From the NCBI RefSeq assembly GCF_001305965.1, contig NZ_JXQC01000003.1, positions 1 through 64,000 on the forward strand: a stretch of DNA of 64,000 nt. The letters run 5' to 3'. The position numbers and the translations under genes were made by a program. Below, in pieces: positions 26,801 to 35,800 of this stretch. The stretch is from Erythrobacter sp. SG61-1L. Its GTDB lineage: Bacteria > Pseudomonadota > Alphaproteobacteria > Sphingomonadales > Sphingomonadaceae. The notes under the pieces were generated by a model that was not told where the DNA came from, searched no databases, and saw only the letters and a program-made list of their open reading frames with translations. Every line of letters starts with the position of its first letter. The stretch's first letter is position 1.

Positions 26801-29800
26801 ATTACCCGAAACTGGTATAATTCGCGTGATGAAGTGGTCTTCAGCCTCGATTCCGGGAATTTCGTTACCGGTTATGCTTACGATCAGGAAGGCCGCGCCG
26901 TGTCGACCACGCGCTACGGCGGGAACGGGATGCCGGTGGGCGATTCCACTACCATTTCTCAGCTCGCGTCGCTGCTCGCGGGTACGCCGACCACCACGGC
27001 CATTACCGTCAGCCAATCCTATGACGAAGCGGGCAATGTGCTCTCCACCACTGATGGAGAGGGGTTTGTCACCCGCAATGCCTATAATGCGCTTGGCCAG
27101 CTGACCGACGTCTATACCGCCTATGGGACAGCGGATCAGGTCCGCACTCATTACGAATACGATGGAGTGGGCCGGCTCAAGAGGCAGTTTTCTGCATACG
27201 GCGAGGCCGAGCAGATCTCAGTCCAGTTCGCCTATGATGGCCTTGGCAACCAGTCCAGTGTGACTGACGCCAATGGCAATGTAACCAGCTTTACTTATGA
27301 CAAGCTGGGTCGGGTGTTGACCGCCACTAACGCGCTGATCGGCACGACACGCTACGTCTATGACACATTTGGCAATGTGGTGAAGGCTACCGACGCGCTC
27401 GGTAACGCCACGTACAATTACTACGATAGCCTCAACCGCCTCGTCGCTACACGCGATGCCCGGGGTTTTGTGACGACCACGCGCTATAACCGCTTCAACG
27501 AGGTTGTGGAGAGCGCACGCTTCAGTGTCGCGGTAACCGGTTCGGCTGAAACCGGCGTCGCCGTTTTTGATCCTGCCCAAATGCCGGGAACGTCAGGCTC
27601 GCTGTATTCGCTTTACAACCAGTTGCAGGCGGCGGCCCATGCTTTGAATGCTCCGGCTATTGCAGCGGAAGGGGTCGCGGCGCAGGCGCAGGCCGATGCA
27701 GATGCCGCGCAGGCCTATGCGGATAATCTGCCAACTGCGGCAGATGTGCAGACAGCCTACAATGCTGCAACTCAGGCACAGGCGGCTGCCGATGCCACAC
27801 AGGCTGCAGCTGTTCAGGCCGCAGCCGATGCTGCCGCCGCCGCCGCCGCGGTGTTGCCGTTTCAGGCGGCAGCAGGTGCCTCGCAGGCTGAAGCCGATGC
27901 GCTCCAGTCCATCGCTGATGGAGTCGCCGCTGACGCAGCGCAGGCGCAGGCGGACGCAGTGGCGGCACAGGCTGCTGCTGATGCTGCCTGGGATTATCTT
28001 GAGTCGCTTCAGGGTCCCGATCAGGCAGAGGTTCAGGCGGCCTATGATGCTGCCGCTGCACTTCAAGTCACAGCCGATGGCTTGCAAGCCACGGCGGACC
28101 AGAGCGCGGCCGATGCAGCCTCGGCTCAGGCGGCTGCAGTCACTGCCCAGAGCGCAGCGAACGCTGCTGCGGCAACAGCCGCCCAGAAACTGACAGCTTA
28201 CAATAATGCGGTGACCGCAGCAGCCAGCGCGCAAACTGCCTATAACACCGCTTCGCAGGAAGCTGCCGATGCACTGGCAGCAGCGAACGCTGCGACCACT
28301 GCCTACAACACCGCAGCGGCGGCGGTCACCAGCCAGCAAACCACCGTTAACAACCTTGCCAGCCAGCTTTCGTCGAACACCGTCGCGCAGGCCTATGCCA
28401 GCCCGATTACATCCTTGCAGGCATATTCCAACTCGCTCCAGACGACCTCGAATAACCTCCAGACGCAAATCAGTGCGGCAACGGCCTCAATGGCGTCCCT
28501 GTCCCCTGAGTATCAGTATTTATATTATATTCAGTATGTTCAGCCGTTGCAGCAGCAGCAGCAGGCGGTCAATACCACAAGAACTGCGGTCAATAATGAA
28601 ATCACAAGTGTGCAGGCAGGCAGCCAACTGAGTGCCGCAGGCAAGACCTATGTGAACACTTACAAGGGATTCACGACCCAGCAGGTCAGTGATTACCAGG
28701 CGCTCCAGTCCAATTACGACACCGCTGTGGCGACGCTGGCGACCCGTCAGTCGCAAAAGGCGAGCGCACAGACCGCGATGAACTCGGCGGTGACGCTTTC
28801 CAACCAGAAAGCCAGCGCGAAAACTGCTGCACTCAACACCAAGAATACTGCCGATGCGGCCGTGGTCACAGCCAACAATGCGAGGCAGGCTGCCAACACG
28901 GCAGCCACTCAGGCGCAGAATGCTGCAAACGCAGCGCAGACCACCGCCAATGAGGCCGCCTCTGCCGCGGCATCTGCACAAGCCACGGCCGATGCCGCGC
29001 AAGATGCTGCCGATCAGGCGCTCGATTATGCAGACCTGCTGGCATCAGGTGGTAATCCTGATGTTCAGGCGGCCTATGAGGCGGCCACACTGGCGCAGCA
29101 GTCTGCCGCCGCTCTGGATGCTCAGGCCGATGCGGGCGAGGCCGCCCAGGCACAGGCGCAGGCGATCGCCAATGCCGCTGCGGCTGCCGCCGCCGGCGCC
29201 GAAGCGCTGGTCGATGATCTAGAGGGGCAGATTGCCAATTACAGCGGTGGAGGTGCGGTCAGCTTTGAAGCAGAGCGTGCGGCTGCATTGGCAAATGCCA
29301 GCAGCTGGATCAACTCGCACGAGAACTGGCTCGACAACGCCGAGGAAGAGGTGTCAGACCTCGACAACGGAACCAGCGGCCTCGTGCTGGCGGAACTCAC
29401 GAATTATTGCAGCCTCTACTCGGCCCAGACGAACTACGTCGAGGATCTTGGTGGTTCATACCGCAGTCTCTACATAAACGTCTATTATAACAACCTGACT
29501 TGGCGGGCAAATAACGTTGGTGCGGATCGCGCCGTCGCTCTGGCTGACAAGCTTAGTTGGCTTGTTGCTCGCGAGCAGGATCTGGAGAACTGGATAACCG
29601 GCTTTGCGGGCGTTTCGGGTGGGGGTGTCAACCCTACTCAGACGATGAACAAGCTGAAGCTGCTGTGGGTGCAGGTGCGCGCAGCAATCTATGACCTCAA
29701 TCACAACACTTATTCGACGGGCTGGCCATCCAGCACATCGACGGTCAACAGCTTCTACAGCAGTGGCAAGGACAATGCGTCCTTTGTTCCGTCCGGGATT

Positions 29801-32800
29801 TCTGGTTCCTCATCGCAAACGTCGACATATCGTGCTGGCGTTGTAATCAATGCCTATTTCGATGTCGCGAACGGGGTTGGTGAACCGCTCGGCGGAAGCG
29901 ATCCTGCCTATAGTGCTCTGCTTGCCGATCTTGCTCAGGCGCAATCCGCAGCCAGTTCGGCGCATGATGCTGATACTGCGGCGCAGGTTGCTCTTGCAGC
30001 GGCAACTTCCACGGCAACCCAGTTGCGGACGGCGTCGGATTTGGCCCAGTTGGATGCCGATGCGGCAATTGCCTATGCCGATCAACTGGCGGCGCAGCAG
30101 AACAATTCTCAGGAAATACAGGCTGCTCAGGATGCCTATGATGCGGCTTTAGAGGCTGCTGACGCGGCTCTGGCAGCGGCAAATCAGGCAGTTGCCGATG
30201 CAGTTTCTGCTCAGGTTAGTGCCCATGAGGGGCAGGCCAGCGCAGATGCTGATCTTGTCCTTGCGCTAGCTGCGCAGGCCGCCGCAGATGAGGCCGCCTC
30301 CGACGCTGTCCAGGCGCAGAGTGATGCCGATGCCGCGCAAGGTGTCGCAAACGCTGCACTCGCAAATGCCCAGCAGATAGAGGCATCCATTGCCGACCCG
30401 GCGGCGGCTCAGGTGGCTCACGACGCCGCAGTGCAGGCACGGGCTGAGGCGGATGCGGCGCAGGCCATTGCAGACCAGTTGCGTAATGACGCCAATGTCG
30501 CCCAAGCTGAAGCAGATGCGGCATATGCTGCGGCGCAGGCCGGCTCGGGCGCAGGCATCCTCGACAACTTTGAGCTGTTCAATCTGCCTCAGCTGGGAGC
30601 CCGATCGGCAGTTTATTATTCCTATGACAAGCTAGGCCACGTAACACAGCGGATCGATGCCGAAGGCTATGTAGAAACTTCTGCATATAACGCATTCGGG
30701 CAGATGGTGTCCTTCAGCCGCTATGAACTGAGCATCTATGGTTCCCGTGGTGGCCAGTCCGGCAAGATACAGGAAGCCGCTGCGAATGTCGCTTCGCTGC
30801 AGCAGATTGCCGATAGCCGGGCTGCGCAGGCGGACGCCCTCGCCGCTGAAGCCGCTGCCGATCACGCGGCCCACACCGCCCTTGCCAACAATGCTCAAGG
30901 CCTTCGCGCCGATGCCAATGCCAAACTGAGTACAGCGAACAGCCTGCAGCAACAGGCGAACACGACGGCAACCAATCTGGCGCCACAGATCACTGCCGCC
31001 TTCAATGCCTATTTCGTGGAGCTGGCCGCCAAGCTGCCAAGCATGCAGCAGACTGCTCAGAATGCTCAGCAGGAGATGGAGAATTGGTATTACAGCCTCA
31101 CACCTGAACAATTGGCCAATCCCAGTGTTGGGGCGATGGCCCAATATTATCAAAGTCAGGTAGACCAAGCTTGGGCGAATTATAGCGCGGCCAACACCGT
31201 CGTGAATAACCAGGCGAACTATTCGCCTGGAGATGCTCTCCCGATTTTCGGGACTTCGGCTGGGGCCACTTACACCAGCCTGCTCCAACAGGTTGCAAGC
31301 GCCCGGACGGCCGCCAGCAATGCCATGGCTGCTTATGTCACTGCAGATGGGCTGGCTGACAGCGCAGAAGCTGCGGCCAGTGCGGCTCAGGTCACTGCCA
31401 ATCAATCGCAGGCTGCGGCAAATAGCGCTCAGTCTCAAGCAAACACAGCGCAGAACGCTGCCAGTGCCGCGCTTCTGAATCTGCAACAACTGAAGGCGGC
31501 CCAGCAGAACGGAACGGCACAGTTGCCTTCCTTCACTCTCGGCCAGCTCGACGATCCGGCGACGACCAGCTTTGAATATGACCTTCGGGGCCAACTGGTC
31601 AGGTCGACAGATGCGGAGGGCTTTGCCGAACGTTACACATATGATGCGTTCGGTCGCCGTGTGAGCACCGTGGCTCGATCATACACGACGAACCCAGCCA
31701 CTGCCGGCGGCACGACTACTTACACCTACGACAAGCGCGGGCTTTTGCTGAGTGAGACCGATCCGTCAGGTTCGGGCAGGACCGAATACCAGTATGACGG
31801 GCTCGGAAATGTCAGGCGCAAAATCGAAGCGGCTGGCTTCACCGAAGCGCGCGCAACCAACTACGTCTACGACAAGCTTGGTCGATTGACCCAGACAACC
31901 GGCGATACGCGCACGGTGCTCGATCAGAACGGGCATGTCGCCTTTGACGCGAATTTCGTGCCGACGGAGGCGGTCACTTATGACGCCAACGGCAATGTGA
32001 CGAAAACCGTGGATGCAGCAGGCAATCGTACCGTGTTCTTCTACGACAAGCTCAACCGTAAGACCCACGAGATCAACGCGATTGGCGCTCACACCGTCTA
32101 CACATATGACGCAAACGGTAACGTGAAGACCGTTTCCGTCTATGAAGGCAATGGTTCCCAGCCGGCAACCGGTGGCGCTGACAATCTTGCGCCGGGCCTC
32201 GTGGGGGCGGTGCGTCAAACGAGTTTCGAATATGATGCTCTCGGAAAGATGACTGAGAGCAAAGTCTTGCTGCCGAGTGGTTACAAGACGGGCGTCTGGA
32301 ACGGTTCGTCATGGACTAACACGACCACCACCGAACTGGTCACCCAGTATGAATACGATTACCTTGGCAATGTCGTTAAGCTGACTGACCCTGAGAACAA
32401 CAAGACTTTCAGCTATTATGACGCGCTGGGGCGCAAAACGTCGCAGGTGGACGGTGAGGGATATCTCACTGCTTGGTCATACAATTCAGATGGCAATGTC
32501 CTGAGTGAGCGCCGTTTCGCGGCCCGTTTCACCGGGGCGCCGAATACGAGCAGCGCGCCCGTCATTGCGTTTGATGCCAATGATCGAGTGACCGAATATA
32601 CTTATGACGAAAATGGCAATCGGCTTTCCGAGAGGCGCCTGAAAGTCACAATCTTCGACGGTCAAGGCGCTAGCATCTCCGCCGACGCGACCGTTCACTA
32701 CCAATATAACGGGCTCGGGCAGGTCACTCGGAAGACCGAGGCGACAGGGGATGCAATCAACTACTTCTACGATGCCGCAGGTCGGCTGTGGAAGGAGCAG

Positions 32801-35800
32801 CGGCCGCAGTTCACTGATTATCAGGGGAGCCTCGCTTCTCCGCAGGTCAATTATGAATATGACGCGCTCGGCAATCTGACGCGGACGACGCAGGCAGGCC
32901 TGGGCGGCACTGCGGCGCGTATTACTCAATATACATATGGTGCGGGCGGCCTGCTCGATACGGTTACCGACGCCGAGGGCAATGTTCACCAGTATTTCTA
33001 TGACGATCTCGGCCATGTGATCCGCGACCAGTATTTCCGCGCCGGATCGGCAGGCGGGCAGGGCACGCTTGAGGCCGTGCTTAGCAAGTATGACGCGCTC
33101 GGCCGGGTGACCGAACAGAAGGTCGCGGCATGGATCAGCAGCGCTTGGCAGGCGGGTGACGTCAGCAGCACCGAATACAATACCTTCGGCGACGTCGTGC
33201 GCAGCGGCATTAACGGGGCTTGGCAGCAGCAAAATATGTATGATGCCGCAGGCCGACTGTGGGCGTCCAATTCCGGCGACGGGATCTGGAAATATTTCGG
33301 CTATGACAAGAACGGTAGTCAGACCGTCGCTATTACCAGCGCTGGCGCCGATCTGAGTGGCAAGACCTTCAGCCAAGCAAGAGCGCTGATTAGCGAGGCC
33401 AACGTCAATGCGACCTATACCGTTTATGACGGTCGCAATCTGGCAACCTCAGTGGTGGAGGAAGAGCGTCAACTGATCGGCAGCGCTGGCGTGAAGTTGA
33501 CCACGACCCGCAACTACAACGCCTTTGGCGAGGTCGCGAGCGAGACTAATGCGGCCGGGGCGAAGCTCAGCTATACGTATAACACGATGGGGCGGATGAT
33601 CCGCTCGGAGAGCCCGGCTGTCGAGATCACGCTGGAATCCGGCGCCACCAAATGGGTGAAACCAGCCGAAGATTACTATTATGATGTGTCCGGGCGCCTC
33701 GTTGCCATGCGTGACGCTAACGGCAATTATGCGGCAGGCGGAGCAGATGCGGCAACTGGTACATCGAAAGATGCAAACAAGGGCAATCTTACGCGTCTGA
33801 CCTTGCTGGCGGGGACCGGCTATGACGGAAGCCAGGCGCTGGTCACCGAGGAAATTTACGCCGACGGCGGCCGGAAGCGCACTGGATACGACATTCACGG
33901 TGATGCCCGCGTGGCGAAGGTGCTGTTCGACGGGACCGGCTCGAGCTCCAACGACATCTGGCTCGAGACCGAGCAGACCTTCGACAAGCTTGGTCGCCTC
34001 ATCGAACGCCGGGAACTGCGTCAAAAGTATTCAACAGGCACTCAGAATCTCTATACGGCCGACGATTTCTACGAGAGCTACCGCTACGATTTGCTCGGGC
34101 AGCAAATCAAGCACGGTAACAGCCACTACAATGCTTATGACGCTGGTGCAGGCGGCTATCTCGGAAGCAACATCGAGACGACGGATTACGACCTGCAGGG
34201 CAGGGTTGTCTCGACGCGCGCTTTTGGCGGCGATGTAACGACGTACACCTACAGCTGGGATGCAACCATCGCAGCGGGCGGGATCGGCTATACGGCGCCT
34301 GGCGGTTGGAGCAAGGTCACTACATATGCCAATTCAAAGATGCTGACTGAGAGGGCAGACCTGTTCGGCCGTGCGACCTACAAGAGCGACCTGGGCGGCC
34401 ACATCACCAGCTACACTTACGACTTGGCAGGCCGGCTGACCAAGTCGCAGATCGGATCGACCAGCTACAATTACGAGTATTACAACACTGGTCAGATCAG
34501 CAAGGCATTCACCGTTGCCTCTGGCTGGACCTACTATACCAGTACGGTCGGCAATGGCGGCATTGCCGCGAAACAGACCCTCAGCGGTACGACCACGCAG
34601 AGCGCGATCTACACCTATGACGAAGTTGGCAATCGGCGGACCGAATACGGCACGCTTGAAAGCGGCAGCACGACTGTGGTCTGGAAGGATCACACGGCGA
34701 CCTATGACGCGCTGGGCCGCCTGACTTCCGACACGATCGAACCGACCACAGTCCAGCCTGAGGCCAAGGTCGAATTCGGATACGACGCCAATGGCAACGT
34801 GATGATGAAGCGCTCAACCTATCGCTACATGAACGCGGAAGGGGGTTTCAACACCAGCGATGCGGTCCGGACATCCTGGTACCGTTACGACAACATGAAC
34901 CGGGTCGTGATCAACAACGGCGATCTCTACAATGGCGTGATCAGTCTGGCGACGCCGATAAACAAGGATTTCGTCGGCGATCCGTCGCAGTCTCTCACCT
35001 ATAACAAGGCGGGCCAGCGGATTTCCGTCACCACTAACCAGTTTTATGAATACTATCTCCAGCCCATGGACTTGCCGCCTTACGGCTCTTTTTCGGGCAG
35101 TTTGACACAATATACTGCTACCGAAACCGAGAGATACGTGTATGATGGTGCCGGTCGCCTGAACAAGATTTACGTCGCCGGGAACACTTTTAACCAGCAG
35201 GCCTATATTGGTGCGGCGCTCGATGCCGCGACGGGCGGCCCGCCCATGCCTTCGGACCAAGCCTTCGTCGTCTATACCGCCGAAGTCCTGCGCGGCACCT
35301 TCGCATACGATAAGCTGAACCGGCAAACTGCGCAGAACACCTATGACACGGACGGGACGACCGTCGTCTACAACACCACCACCACCTACAACACCCAGAA
35401 TGGCCGGGTAGACGCGACCTTCGCCTCGACGCTGAAGAGCGATGGAAAGACCTACACTCAGTCGGTCACCAACAATTACGGTGCGGGCACCAGCTATGCG
35501 CTCGGCACCGTGATATCCTTCATCAGCACAAACAACGTCACCGGCCAGTCAGCAAAGACCTCGACTACCACTAACACTTTCGAATGGTGGGATGGCGCGG
35601 TGCAGAAGACCATTCACTACGTTGAAGGCAGCAACGACTGGACGACTACCTTCAATTACAATGGCCTGGGCCAGCTGATCAACGCGCATATCGCCGATGA
35701 CCAGGTGCGCGACGTCTACTTCACGCTCGACGAAGTCGGCCAGATCATCCGCCGCGATGAAACCAAGCCGAGCAACGCGCCCTCCGCACAAACCGGCAGC

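Noticed and set aside
27622-31520. Repetitive DNA that could suggest a CRISPR or satellite array
   Set aside because: The repeats are irregular, stay in one reading frame and encode alanine-rich helix; there are no fixed-length repeats with unique spacers.
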